A stretch of DNA of 64,000 nucleotides from CAVDRM01 sp963611355. GTDB taxonomy: Bacteria > Bacillota > Clostridia > Christensenellales > Aristaeellaceae. The notes below the pieces were generated by a model, which saw only the letters and a list, made by a program, of their open reading frames with translations, did no database searches and was not told the origin of the DNA. The position numbers and the translations under genes are program-made. Within the stretch, counting starts at the first letter, position 1. Each line of letters begins with the position of its first letter. Below, piece after piece: positions 35,025 to 43,658 of the stretch. The stretch covers positions 1 through 64,000 of the forward strand of contig CAVDRM010000002.1 in assembly GCA_963611355.1 (NCBI GenBank), in the 5' to 3' direction.

Positions 35025-35144
35025 ATGACGAACGGGAAACCCCTCGCTTTTTTTGAAAATCAGCTGGAGCGCCTGTACGGCGACGCGGTTGACAGCGGCG
35101 CCCGCCAGGCGCTGTGCGAGCAGGCAATGAAGTATCTGGAATAA
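35025..35144 (+). CDS. Short ORF, 39 residues, possibly a truncated gene at the island edge
   Basis: ATG 35025 opens a frame starting MTNGKPLAFFENQLERLY and ending in AMKYLE. It looks helical and natural in composition, but the ribosome site is weak. It stops 6 nt before the convergent GH20 gene. The 26-bp direct repeat lies inside it (codons 4-12), so it may be a gene whose 3' part was displaced by the insertion. Function unknown. Confidence 0.4.
   Translation: MTNGKPLAFFENQLERLYGDAVDSGARQALCEQAMKYLE
35034..35059 (+). repeat. 26-bp direct repeat, left copy
   Basis: Identical over 26 bp to 47305-47330 (begins GGGAAACCCCTCGC and ends TTTGAAAA). It brackets the glycan island on the left. Confidence 0.9.
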
Positions 35145-35150
35145 GCAGCA

Positions 35151-36989
35151 TTACGGATGCAGATTGCGGGGCAGCTCACGACCGCGCAGCACGTTTGCAT
35201 AGTCTGTCACTACGCGCTGCACGCGGCGCACAGTAGTCTCCTTGGATACGCCGCGCCACAGCTGCAGGAAGGCATAGAGCCAGTTTTCCAGCCGGACGGC
35301 CAGCGCATCGCCCTGCTCGGGCGAAGGCTTCTTGGACAGATACAGGCCGATTTCATTAAATATGCTCGCCCCGTCAGCCGCCGTATGCACAGCCTGCAGC
35401 AGCTGACGCTGATCGGGCCGCAGCTGCGCCGCCGCCTCGTCCAGCCGCTCCAGCGCGGCGGCGATGGCGGCGTTTTCTGTGGGAACGCGCTCCACGTGCG
35501 CATCCGCCAGGATTTCCGCCTGCCTGGCCGCGTCGCCTTCTTCAATCCAGCGCACGGTATGGAACCAGTCCCACACCTCGTGATCGGTCAGCTGCGCCAG
35601 CGCGGATACCCACGCCTCGCTGCGGTCGCCATACTCCAGGAAGGAAATCGCGCGGTTGATTTCATCAAAGGGGATTTCCTGTGCGTTCCACGAAAAGGCC
35701 GCGCCGTACAGGATGCCCGGCACGCTCAGCCACGGGTGGCAGATATGCCCATAGTCGCCCCAATCGGTATTGAGCATGCCGATTGCATGGTATTTTTGCC
35801 CGTGGCGGCACATCACGCGGATATTCTTATAGGAATTCTCCATCAGCGGCAGCCAGCGGTTCCAGGTGCACACGCCGGGGCAGGCATACTGGGTAGCGCC
35901 CATCTCGGCCAGGGTGCGGATTTCATCCTCGCGCTGATTGGGCAGATATCCCCAGTTCAGGCAGATGGTCTCCTTGGGCAGGCTGGCATAGGTTTCAGGA
36001 TGGCGATAGACGATATCGCCCCAGAACATCGGGGTGATCCCGCGCTTGACCAGATGCCTGCACAGCGCGGCCACATGGCGGATATACACCTCGTGCTCGC
36101 CCTGCTCCTGCACCAGCGCAGCGCTGCGGCCCTTGCCCAGGTCGAAGGTTTCATCGCAGCAGATGTTGAACTTGCGGGAGGTAAACAGCGCCGCGTACTC
36201 GTCGATCAGGCCGGTGATAAACGCCAGCGCACGCGCATCATCCGAGCGCAGGGTATGATGATCGCCGGAATAAGTATAGTTGAAGGTTTTCTTTTCGGAA
36301 TCCGTCAGCTCGCACAGCTCGCAGCAGGTTTTGGTGCTCAGAATCTTATACATATGGCCGAAGCTTGACAGCGACGGCACCAGCTCGATATGGCGCGCGC
36401 GGCAGTATGCATCCAGCTCCAGTATTTCCTCCGCCGTAAGCGGCGTATCGTCGCGCCAGGCCTCGCTCAGATGGCGGAACAGATAGGTATGCTCGATATA
36501 CAGCTGCCACTGGTTGATCTTGTAGCGGCACAGGATATCGGCATAGCGTTTCAGCGTGGCCAGCGTGGGCACGCGGCCGCGAGAGCAATCCAGATAATAG
36601 GCGCGGGCGGCCAGATCGGGCGCATCCTCAATTTCCAGCGCGGGCAGCTGCACGCCGTGACGCTGCACCCACTGGCACAGCGTCATCACGCCGTTGAGCA
36701 GCGCCTCGTCGCTGCCGCCGGACACAGTGACTCCCTCCGGCAGCACATGGACGCGATAGTTTTTTTCCGCAAGCGCCGGATCGGGGCGCAGCACAATATC
36801 CCCCGCCTCGCCCTGTCCGCGGCGGATGCTCAGGACAAGCCCGGTTTCTTCCCGGATGGTATCGCGCAGCATCCGGGCATACAAAAGCGCCGACGCCTCC
36901 GTATCCTGCAGCATGATGCAGCCGTTATAACGAATGCAGAAGCGCCCCTCCAGCCTGCGCACATGATGCGGCATAGGCAGAAAATCCAT
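35151..36989 (-). CDS. GH20 family beta-N-acetylhexosaminidase-like enzyme
   Basis: Glycoside hydrolase family 20-like enzyme, 612 residues, no signal peptide, so probably cytosolic. The N-terminal alpha/beta domain (about 1-125) precedes a TIM barrel starting ARAYYLDCSRGRVP. The paired catalytic acids of GH20 appear in FNICCDETFDLG (Asp-Glu); WGDIVYRHPE and LNTDWGDYGH supply further barrel residues. It should release terminal GlcNAc or GalNAc. ATG 36989 is 9 nt after AAGGAG; GTG 36998 has no spacing. It starts 6 nt after the GH38 gene and is the last gene of the island operon. Confidence 0.88.
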   Translation of the reverse strand: MDFLPMPHHVRRLEGRFCIRYNGCIMLQDTEASALLYARMLRDTIREETGLVLSIRRGQGEAGDIVLRPDPALAEKNYRVHVLPEGVTVSGGSDEALLNGVMTLCQWVQRHGVQLPALEIEDAPDLAARAYYLDCSRGRVPTLATLKRYADILCRYKINQWQLYIEHTYLFRHLSEAWRDDTPLTAEEILELDAYCRARHIELVPSLSSFGHMYKILSTKTCCELCELTDSEKKTFNYTYSGDHHTLRSDDARALAFITGLIDEYAALFTSRKFNICCDETFDLGKGRSAALVQEQGEHEVYIRHVAALCRHLVKRGITPMFWGDIVYRHPETYASLPKETICLNWGYLPNQREDEIRTLAEMGATQYACPGVCTWNRWLPLMENSYKNIRVMCRHGQKYHAIGMLNTDWGDYGHICHPWLSVPGILYGAAFSWNAQEIPFDEINRAISFLEYGDRSEAWVSALAQLTDHEVWDWFHTVRWIEEGDAARQAEILADAHVERVPTENAAIAAALERLDEAAAQLRPDQRQLLQAVHTAADGASIFNEIGLYLSKKPSPEQGDALAVRLENWLYAFLQLWRGVSKETTVRRVQRVVTDYANVLRGRELPRNLHP

Positions 36990-36994
36990 GTTGC

Positions 36995-39900
36995 TCACTC
37001 CTTTTCCCGAATGCGGAAGGTTTTGATCTCGTAGGGCTTGATGACAAAGGGAATGCGCGCGCTATCAAAGGCCGCGTCCGCTTGTTTTTCCTCGATGCAA
37101 TTGCACTCCTCTACCGAGGCGATAGGACGGTTCCAGGTAAGGCAGGCTTCCGTGCGAGCGTTTTCGGTTTCGTACAGGCGCACGATCACCCCGTCGCCAT
37201 CCTCCGCCTGCTTGACGGTTTCCAGAATCACATTGGCGGGCTGCACGCTGGCCAGGGAATACTCCGTGCCCGCCTGGCCGCCGCGCACGCTCAGCGCGGG
37301 CTGGTTCAGCCGGTATGCCTCGCGCACCGTGCCGGCCTGCTGCCAGCCCTCGGCGTGCGGATAAAGGGCGTAGGTAAAGAAATGCTCTTCCTGGTCGGTG
37401 GTCGGGTTGGGCTCGATGCCGCTCTTGATCAGCGTCAGGCCGATGCAGCCGTCCTTGACGGAGTGCCCGTACTTGCAGTCGTTGAGCAGGCTTACGCCGT
37501 AATGCCCCTCGCTCAGATCCATCCACTTCTGCCCGCAGCTTTCAAAGCGCGCCACATCCCAGCTGGTATTGGTATGCACCTTGCGCTTGAGGTTGCCGAA
37601 CTGGATTTCAAAGGTAACCTCGTCCGTATGCACATCCACCGGGAAATGCACCTTAAGCAGATGCTGATGCTCGTGCCAGTCCACATAGGTTTCAAAGTCA
37701 ATGCGGCGGCTGTTGGCATAGAAGCGGATCTTCTGACGGATCAGGCTACTGCTGACGCAGCGCTCCAGCTCCAGGGTGGCGGATACCGCGCCCACATCCA
37801 TCCAGCGCAGGGACGTAAGCTCCGTCACATCCCAGTATTTTTCTGTATAGTAGATATCAATGTCCCAGTTATCGTAATAAATGGGCTTATCCTCGTACAT
37901 GCGCATCAGGTTGCCGCGCTGGCCGGGGCGCAGCACCTCGCGGCGGTTTTCCTTATCATACAGGCGGGAAAGCAAGCCGTTTTCATCCAGCTCCACCGTG
38001 TAATAGGGCGTTTCCAGATGATGATCGTCCGCAAGCACAAAGGGCGCGGCGCAGGGCTCAGGCTGATTGAATACGCTGTAGGCGCGCCAGCCCTTGGCAG
38101 GCAGGGCGGGCAGGAAGGCCATGGCGCCCTCCGCCGTCTGCTGCACAGGATAGCGCGCGCCGTCCGCATCCACAAGCGCCGCCGCGTCCAGCTGGCCCAG
38201 GCATACCGTCTCGTCAGAAGCAAAGCCCTTGGTGTTGAACACGGTCACAGCGTCCGAGGAGGCGGCCAGGGCGGCCAGGCGCTCGCCGCGCAGGGCGGAA
38301 ATCTGCCGCTCCAGCGCTTCGTATTCGCGCTTGGTCACCTCGTACACCTCGTGAATCGAGGAGCCGGGCAGAATATCGTGGAACTGATTGAGCAGGATGG
38401 TTTTCCACATCCCGTCCATCTCCTGGGCAGGATAGGGCAGGCGATCCTGCGCCAGCACGCTGAGCAGCTCCAGATCCATCATGTGCAGCTCGGCCTTGCG
38501 GTTGGAGCGCTTGTTGCGCGCCATGGAGGTGTAGGTGCCGCGATGATACTCAAAGTACAGCTCGCCCTCCCACACAGGCAGGCGATTGCTGCCCTGCACG
38601 CGCGCGTTCAATTCGTCAAAGTAGGTGCGCGCAAAGGCCTGGCGCACGTGCGGCAAGCCCGTGACGCCCTTTTCCATGCGGTCGGAGTTTTCCAGCATCG
38701 CGCGGGTGGGGCCGCCGCCGCCGTCGCCATAGCCATAGGAAACCAGAATGTCATTATTGATTTCCTTTTGCTGATAGCGCTGCCAGCCGCCGATCAGCGC
38801 GTCCGGGTGCAGCATGCCGTTATAGGTGGTAAAGAAGTTTTTCACCGGCTGCCCCACGCCCAGGGTGGTGATCAGGTGCGTCAGAATCTCCGTGCCGTCG
38901 ATGCCGCGCCAGCGGAAGGTATCATATGGCATTTTGTTGAACTGGTTCCAGGCCAGCTTGGTCGTCATAAAATACCGGATGCCGCACTGCTTCATGATCT
39001 GCGGCAGCGCGCCGGAATAGCCAAACACGTCCGGCAGCCACAGGATGCGGCAGTCCACGCCGAATTCATCCTTGAAAAAGCGCTTGCCATGGATGAACTG
39101 CCGCACCAGCGATTCGCCGCTGGTCAGGTTGCAGTCCGCCTCCACCCACATGCCGCCCTCGGGCTCCCAGCGGCCCTCCGCCACGCGCTGTCTGATGCGC
39201 GCGTACAGCTCGGGGTGGCGCTCCTTGAGAAAGGCGTACAGCTGCGGCTGGCTGGACATAAAGCGATAGTGGGGATACTCATCCATAAGCTTGAGCACCG
39301 TAGCGAAGCTGCGGCACACCTTCTCGCGCGTCTGCGCCACCGTCCACCACCACGCCACGTCGATATGCGTATGGCCGATGCAGGTTGCAATCACATCGTC
39401 ATGCCCGCCCAGGGCCTCGTACAGATTTGTCTTCAGGTATTCGCGCGCCTCGCGGACGGAGGCATAGAACGCATCCGAATAGGGCGTGCGCAGATCCAGC
39501 AGGTTCACCGCGCCGTTGAGCGCGCGCGTCAGCTCACGGCGGCTGGTGCCGTCCTCCTCCAGGCGGGAAAAGGCGCTCAGCGGCACCTGCATATCCCAGT
39601 ACAGGCCGGCGATTTCCGGGTCGATCTCCTGCATTTCCACAATCAGGTTGAACTCGGTATGCAGCGTGCCGGTATAGGACTGCAGATCCAGCCGGTACGT
39701 CTGCCCTGCCCTGGCGCTGCGGGTAAGCAGCACCTCCCGGTGGTTCATATCGATGCCCTGCACGACCTCGCCGTCCACATACAGCAGGAACTGCGGGTTC
39801 TTGCCGTCGTCCCACTCGTCAATCTGCGTGCGCACATACAGCCACAGCGGGCGGCCGTCAAAGCTGTCGGGAACGGTCATATCGGCCTTGAACCAATAAT

Positions 39901-40093
39901 GCGCATCGGGGCCGTACCAGTGCATGATGCGGCTGTCAAAAGGCAAAAAGGGCGTTTCATCCGCCTCCGCGTCATGGGGACGGATGAAGTTGCCCTTCTT
40001 ATAAAACCATGCGTCAATGGTGCGCCGCTGGCGCACGCTGAGTTTTTTCAGTTCGTCGCAGATGACCTGCGCGCGCTTATCCAGAAAAACCAT
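36995..40093 (-). CDS. GH38 family alpha-mannosidase
   Basis: Retaining alpha-mannosidase of 1032 residues, cytosolic (no signal peptide). An N-terminal beta domain (about 1-230) precedes the zinc catalytic domain: HTHIDVAWWW carries the zinc His and Asp, and WLPDVFGYSGALPQ carries the nucleophile Asp and is the family hallmark. The GGMWVEADCN motif and the long C-terminal beta region follow. It trims alpha-linked mannose from imported glycans. ATG 40093 has AAGGAGG 7 nt upstream. It lies between the GH130 and GH20 genes in one operon. Confidence 0.93.
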   Translation of the reverse strand: MVFLDKRAQVICDELKKLSVRQRRTIDAWFYKKGNFIRPHDAEADETPFLPFDSRIMHWYGPDAHYWFKADMTVPDSFDGRPLWLYVRTQIDEWDDGKNPQFLLYVDGEVVQGIDMNHREVLLTRSARAGQTYRLDLQSYTGTLHTEFNLIVEMQEIDPEIAGLYWDMQVPLSAFSRLEEDGTSRRELTRALNGAVNLLDLRTPYSDAFYASVREAREYLKTNLYEALGGHDDVIATCIGHTHIDVAWWWTVAQTREKVCRSFATVLKLMDEYPHYRFMSSQPQLYAFLKERHPELYARIRQRVAEGRWEPEGGMWVEADCNLTSGESLVRQFIHGKRFFKDEFGVDCRILWLPDVFGYSGALPQIMKQCGIRYFMTTKLAWNQFNKMPYDTFRWRGIDGTEILTHLITTLGVGQPVKNFFTTYNGMLHPDALIGGWQRYQQKEINNDILVSYGYGDGGGGPTRAMLENSDRMEKGVTGLPHVRQAFARTYFDELNARVQGSNRLPVWEGELYFEYHRGTYTSMARNKRSNRKAELHMMDLELLSVLAQDRLPYPAQEMDGMWKTILLNQFHDILPGSSIHEVYEVTKREYEALERQISALRGERLAALAASSDAVTVFNTKGFASDETVCLGQLDAAALVDADGARYPVQQTAEGAMAFLPALPAKGWRAYSVFNQPEPCAAPFVLADDHHLETPYYTVELDENGLLSRLYDKENRREVLRPGQRGNLMRMYEDKPIYYDNWDIDIYYTEKYWDVTELTSLRWMDVGAVSATLELERCVSSSLIRQKIRFYANSRRIDFETYVDWHEHQHLLKVHFPVDVHTDEVTFEIQFGNLKRKVHTNTSWDVARFESCGQKWMDLSEGHYGVSLLNDCKYGHSVKDGCIGLTLIKSGIEPNPTTDQEEHFFTYALYPHAEGWQQAGTVREAYRLNQPALSVRGGQAGTEYSLASVQPANVILETVKQAEDGDGVIVRLYETENARTEACLTWNRPIASVEECNCIEEKQADAAFDSARIPFVIKPYEIKTFRIREKE

Positions 40094-40109
40094 CGGTGTT
40101 CCTCCTTGC

Positions 40110-41027
40110 TCAGCAGGAATGCGTTTTTGTATATTGTACCAGTTCCTCCACCGTTGTAAAGGCCAGGCCGGTCACGGTATCCGCGCAGCCGTAATAAATG
40201 GCGATGCGGCCGGTATCCGCGTCGGCCAGCGCCGCGCAGGGGAATACAACGTTGGGCACGTCGCCCATGCGCTCGTAGGGCGCGTCGGGCGTCATGATAT
40301 AATTCTTCGTGCGGTAGAGCACCTTCCAGGGCTTTTCCAGATCCAGCAGCGCGCTGCCCGTGCGGTACACATAACCGCTGCAGGAGGTAAGCACGCCGTG
40401 ATAGATCATCAGCCAGCCCTCGTCGGTCTTGATGGGCGTGGGGCCCGCGCCGATCTTGGTGGACTGCCAGGCGGAGGCGTTGCCCTTGATGGTGCCCATC
40501 ATAAAGCGGTGCCTGCCCCAGAACTCCATATCCGGCGACTGGCTGATATAGATATCGCCGAAGGGCGTATGCCCGTTATCGCTGGGACGGCTCGCCATCA
40601 TATACATGCCGTTGATTTTTTCAGGGAAGAGCACGCCGTTGCGGTTAAAGGGCAAAAATGCGTTTTCAAGCTGATGAAAGCGCTTGAAATCCTCCGTCCA
40701 GGCCGCGCCGATGGTGGGGCCGTGATAGCCGTTGCACCAGGTCACGTAATAGCGGCCGTCCAGGGGCGTAATGCGCGCATCATAGCGGAACTCGTTTTCC
40801 GCGATTTCCGGATCCGCGCCCTCCATGCGGATGGGATCGTCGTTAATCTGCCAATGAAGGCCGTCCGCGCTGAAGCCCGCAAACAAATCCATGCTGATGG
40901 ACAGGCTGTCGCAGCGGAAAACGCCCGCAAAGCCGCCCTGATAGGGCACAATGGCGCTGTTGAACACGCTGTTGGCGCGCTTATTGCCGTTGCGCGCGAT
41001 CACGGGGTTGCCGGAATAGCGCCACAC
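40110..41027 (-). CDS. GH130 family mannoside phosphorylase/mannosidase; 5' end irregular
   Basis: GH130 enzyme, 305 residues from GTG 41027. Motifs are NSVFNSAIVPYQGG, GVFRCD, RYDARITPLDGRYYVTWCNGYHG (key part YDARIT holds the likely catalytic Asp), GIGAGPTP-like IGAGPTPIKTDEGWLMIYHG and the C-terminal VFPCAA. Family members phosphorolyse beta-mannosyl-GlcNAc or beta-mannosides. Sequence upstream of the GTG encodes a GH130-like N-terminus (SLPNIPWEDKPQGLQTP) in the same frame, but that frame has a stop at 41103-41105 and no normal start. A TTG at 41106 with AGGAAAG upstream is one base out of frame at an A5 run. The real start is therefore uncertain. Confidence 0.85.
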   Translation of the reverse strand: MWRYSGNPVIARNGNKRANSVFNSAIVPYQGGFAGVFRCDSLSISMDLFAGFSADGLHWQINDDPIRMEGADPEIAENEFRYDARITPLDGRYYVTWCNGYHGPTIGAAWTEDFKRFHQLENAFLPFNRNGVLFPEKINGMYMMASRPSDNGHTPFGDIYISQSPDMEFWGRHRFMMGTIKGNASAWQSTKIGAGPTPIKTDEGWLMIYHGVLTSCSGYVYRTGSALLDLEKPWKVLYRTKNYIMTPDAPYERMGDVPNVVFPCAALADADTGRIAIYYGCADTVTGLAFTTVEELVQYTKTHSC

Positions 41028-41187
41028 GGGCGTCTGCAGGCCCTGCGGCTTGTCCTCCCAGGGGATATTGGGCAGGGAGCTGCCAAGTATTTTTGCCGTA
41101 CGTCAACACTCGCTTTCCTGCATAATTAATAAGGAAAATTCGTTTTAAGCTTCGGCCCGCAGAAGGTGTGCCCTCCCGCGCTGCCAT

Positions 41188-41259
41188 AAAAAATCGCCCG
41201 CGCCCCGCGGGGCGGGCGGGAGAAGACTCCCCCGCCTGCCCGCCCCGGTAACGCGGGCG
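41188..41259 (-). terminator. Intra-operon terminator between binding-protein and GH130 genes
   Basis: On the minus strand a long GC-rich stem begins CGCCCGCG (41252-41259) and closes with CGCGGGCG (41195-41202), followed by ATTTTTT. It would reduce read-through from the binding-protein gene into the glycosidase genes. Confidence 0.8.
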
Positions 41260-41287
41260 AAAATTGGTTAGCGATTGCCTGTGATGA

Positions 41288-42703
41288 TTACTTGCCCAGG
41301 AAGGCGTTGATCTGCGCCTGCGCCTCGGCGATGATGTCGTTCAGGCCTTCGGCTTCCATTTCCTCGTACATGGCCTTCACAGCCGCTTCGGGATCCACGG
41401 AGCCGGTCAGCAGCTCGGGATGATAGCGATCCCAGATAACGCTGCAGTTGTTGATCTGGTCGGAAACCTTGCTGGCGTCAAACGCGAAGCCCAGCAGCAC
41501 GGAAGGCTCAGCCTTGTCGTTGAGTTCCTTCACTTCGTCCCACTCGTTGAATTCCACGTGGTCGGTAGGCGTGATGGCGAAGAAGGTCGCCTGGGTGTAG
41601 CCAGCCAGACCCCAGCCCTTATCGGGATTGGTGTGCACGCGGCCGTCGGCAGTGTAATCGAAGTTCTCGCCTTCCAGGCCGTAGCGGAACGCATCGCGGA
41701 CCTTGGAATCGGTGTTGATCAGGTTCAGGTAGGCCAGGGCCTTGTCAGGATGCTCGGAGTTGACGGAGATGAAGTTTACAGAGCCCAGAACGGAGTCGTT
41801 GGACAGGATGGTGGGGCCATACTGATAAGCCACCAGTTCCTTACCCATGTTGGGGCCCCAAGTGGTCTTGGCAGCGCCGGACCAGCCCTGAGCCAGGAAG
41901 CAGGCCTTGTAGGTGGGGCCTTCAGCCAGGTTGGGAGCGTCGGCGTTGATGATGCCGGACTCGAACCAGCCGCGGACGATCTTCAGCTGTTCCATTACGT
42001 CTTCTTCTTCAAAGATCTTGACAACCTTGGCTTCCTTGTCGTTGTAGCGCACGCCGATGCCGCGCAGGCCGGCGCCGAAGCCGTCAAAGATGAAGGGGAT
42101 CTGGGAGACGCCGTCCTTGGTCAGGGGGAAGGAAGCTTCGCCCTTGGCGTCCTTGATGGCCTGCAGGATGGGGGTCGCGTCAGCCAGGGTGTGGCAGTTC
42201 TTGGCGGCCTCTTCCAGGTTCAGCTCCTTGAGCACTTCCACGTCCCATACAAAGTACTGGGTGATGGAGGAATCCTTGTAGGTAGGCACGCCGTAGATAC
42301 GGCCGTTCACGCGGCAGGCGTCCCAGTAACCGGCGGGGATCAGCTCCACCAGGCCGGGGGCGTTTTCAGCCAGCATGTCGGTGATGTCCAGGTAAGCGCC
42401 GGTTTCGACGTCGCTGCGCAGGTTGCCGCTGTCGCCGAAGATGACGTCATAGGCTTCGCCGGAGTTGATGATGACGCTGCGGCGGTTGCCCCAGTCGCCC
42501 CAGCCGATGCACTCGACTTCCAGCTTGCAGCCGATCTTCTCTTCCACATAGGGGTTCAGCTTGGCGATCCAGGCTTCATAGTTTTCGGGCTGGCCGTTGC
42601 CCAGGGTGATGATCTTGATGGTGGGCACTTCTTCGGCCGCCGCGAACGCGGCCAGGCTCAGCACCATGCACAGCGCCAGAATGAGGGACAGGAACTTCTT
42701 CAT
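41288..42703 (-). CDS. Carbohydrate ABC transporter substrate-binding protein (DUF3502 type)
   Basis: Secreted solute-binding protein of 471 residues. A signal peptide (FLSLILALCMVLSLAAFAAA) precedes EEVPTIKIITLGNGQPENYE. YDVIFGDSGNLRSD and GYWDACRVNGRIYGVPTY are typical of the LipO/LplA-like family, and the C-terminal FAFDASKVSDQINNCSVIWD region matches the DUF3502 domain found there. There is no clear lipobox. ATG 42703 follows AAAGGAGAG. It is likely to capture an oligosaccharide for the LplB/LplC-type permeases upstream; ligand identity is inferred from the neighbouring mannose- and GlcNAc-acting enzymes. Confidence 0.9.
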   Translation of the reverse strand: MKKFLSLILALCMVLSLAAFAAAEEVPTIKIITLGNGQPENYEAWIAKLNPYVEEKIGCKLEVECIGWGDWGNRRSVIINSGEAYDVIFGDSGNLRSDVETGAYLDITDMLAENAPGLVELIPAGYWDACRVNGRIYGVPTYKDSSITQYFVWDVEVLKELNLEEAAKNCHTLADATPILQAIKDAKGEASFPLTKDGVSQIPFIFDGFGAGLRGIGVRYNDKEAKVVKIFEEEDVMEQLKIVRGWFESGIINADAPNLAEGPTYKACFLAQGWSGAAKTTWGPNMGKELVAYQYGPTILSNDSVLGSVNFISVNSEHPDKALAYLNLINTDSKVRDAFRYGLEGENFDYTADGRVHTNPDKGWGLAGYTQATFFAITPTDHVEFNEWDEVKELNDKAEPSVLLGFAFDASKVSDQINNCSVIWDRYHPELLTGSVDPEAAVKAMYEEMEAEGLNDIIAEAQAQINAFLGK

Positions 42704-42729
42704 ACGGTTCTCTCCTTTGATATATTTCG

Positions 42730-43644
42730 TTAACCCTTCACCGCGCCGATCGTCAATCCGGAAATGAAGTATTTCTGGAAGAACGGATACGCGCACGCGA
42801 TGGGGATTACGATCACGATGGCGATGGCCATGCGCACCGATTCGCTGGGCATCTGCGCCTTGTACTGCTGCAGCGATACGCCGGCGGCGGGGTTGTTGGC
42901 CATGTATTCCAGGGAGCGCATGATGTTGTTGAGCAGCGCCTGGAGGGAAATGAGCTTGCTGTTGCTGATATACAGCGAGGACATGAACCAGTCGTTCCAG
43001 TAGCCGAAGCACAGGAACAGCGCGATGGTGGCAAACAGGGGCTTGGAGATGGGAATGACGATGCTGACAAACGTGCGCAGCTGCGTCGCGCCGTCAATCA
43101 TGGCCGACTCAATGATGCCGTCCGGAATCGTGCTTTTGAAGAACGTTTTGCAGATGACGATATTGTAGGAGCTGACCGCCAGCGGCAGGATCAGCACCCA
43201 GATGGTATTGCGCAGGCCCAGGATGTTGACGTTGACCACATAGCAGGCCACCAGGCCGCCGCCAAAGAGCATGGGGATGAAGATGACCCAGGTGTAGAAC
43301 TTTTTGAGCATAAACTCCGACCGGGACAGGGAATAGCCCATCGACGTGGTCAGCGCCAGGCCCAGCACCGTGCCGATGCAGGTAACGCCCACGGAAACCA
43401 GCAGGGCGTTGAGGATGGTGCTGCGCTCGTTCCACAAAAAGGCGTAGGCCTTGTTGGAAAGCTCTACCGGGAAGAAGGAATACCCCACCTGGCGGATGGA
43501 TTCCTCCGAGGAAATCGAAATCATGAACACGAAGATAACCGGCAGGATGGCCATAGCGGCCAGCAGGATGAACAGCAGATTAAACGCCGCGTTGGTCCAG
43601 GGCTTTACCCGGTTAATCTGCAGGGAGCTCGCTTTTTTCTTCAT
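42730..43644 (-). CDS. Carbohydrate ABC transporter permease (LplC/MalG family)
   Basis: Membrane permease of 304 residues with six predicted spans, starting AAFNLLFILLAAMAILPVIF. The EAA loop ESAMIDGATQLRTFVSIVIP near residue 195 contacts the ATPase, and it ends KYFISGLTIGAVKG, typical of the LplC group. The start ATG 43644 has GGAGGGG upstream. It follows the partner permease by 14 nt and precedes the binding protein by 26 nt. No ATPase gene is in this operon, so a shared MsmK-like ATPase encoded elsewhere is expected. Confidence 0.93.
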   Translation of the reverse strand: MKKKASSLQINRVKPWTNAAFNLLFILLAAMAILPVIFVFMISISSEESIRQVGYSFFPVELSNKAYAFLWNERSTILNALLVSVGVTCIGTVLGLALTTSMGYSLSRSEFMLKKFYTWVIFIPMLFGGGLVACYVVNVNILGLRNTIWVLILPLAVSSYNIVICKTFFKSTIPDGIIESAMIDGATQLRTFVSIVIPISKPLFATIALFLCFGYWNDWFMSSLYISNSKLISLQALLNNIMRSLEYMANNPAAGVSLQQYKAQMPSESVRMAIAIVIVIPIACAYPFFQKYFISGLTIGAVKG

Positions 43645-43658
43645 GGCTTCTCCCCTCC

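Noticed and set aside
37082..40159. A 1025-codon open frame on the plus strand across the GH38 gene
   Set aside because: GC-rich coding DNA leaves the antisense frame open. It has low-complexity His/Gln/Ala-rich composition and no family motifs, while the minus strand encodes a complete GH38.
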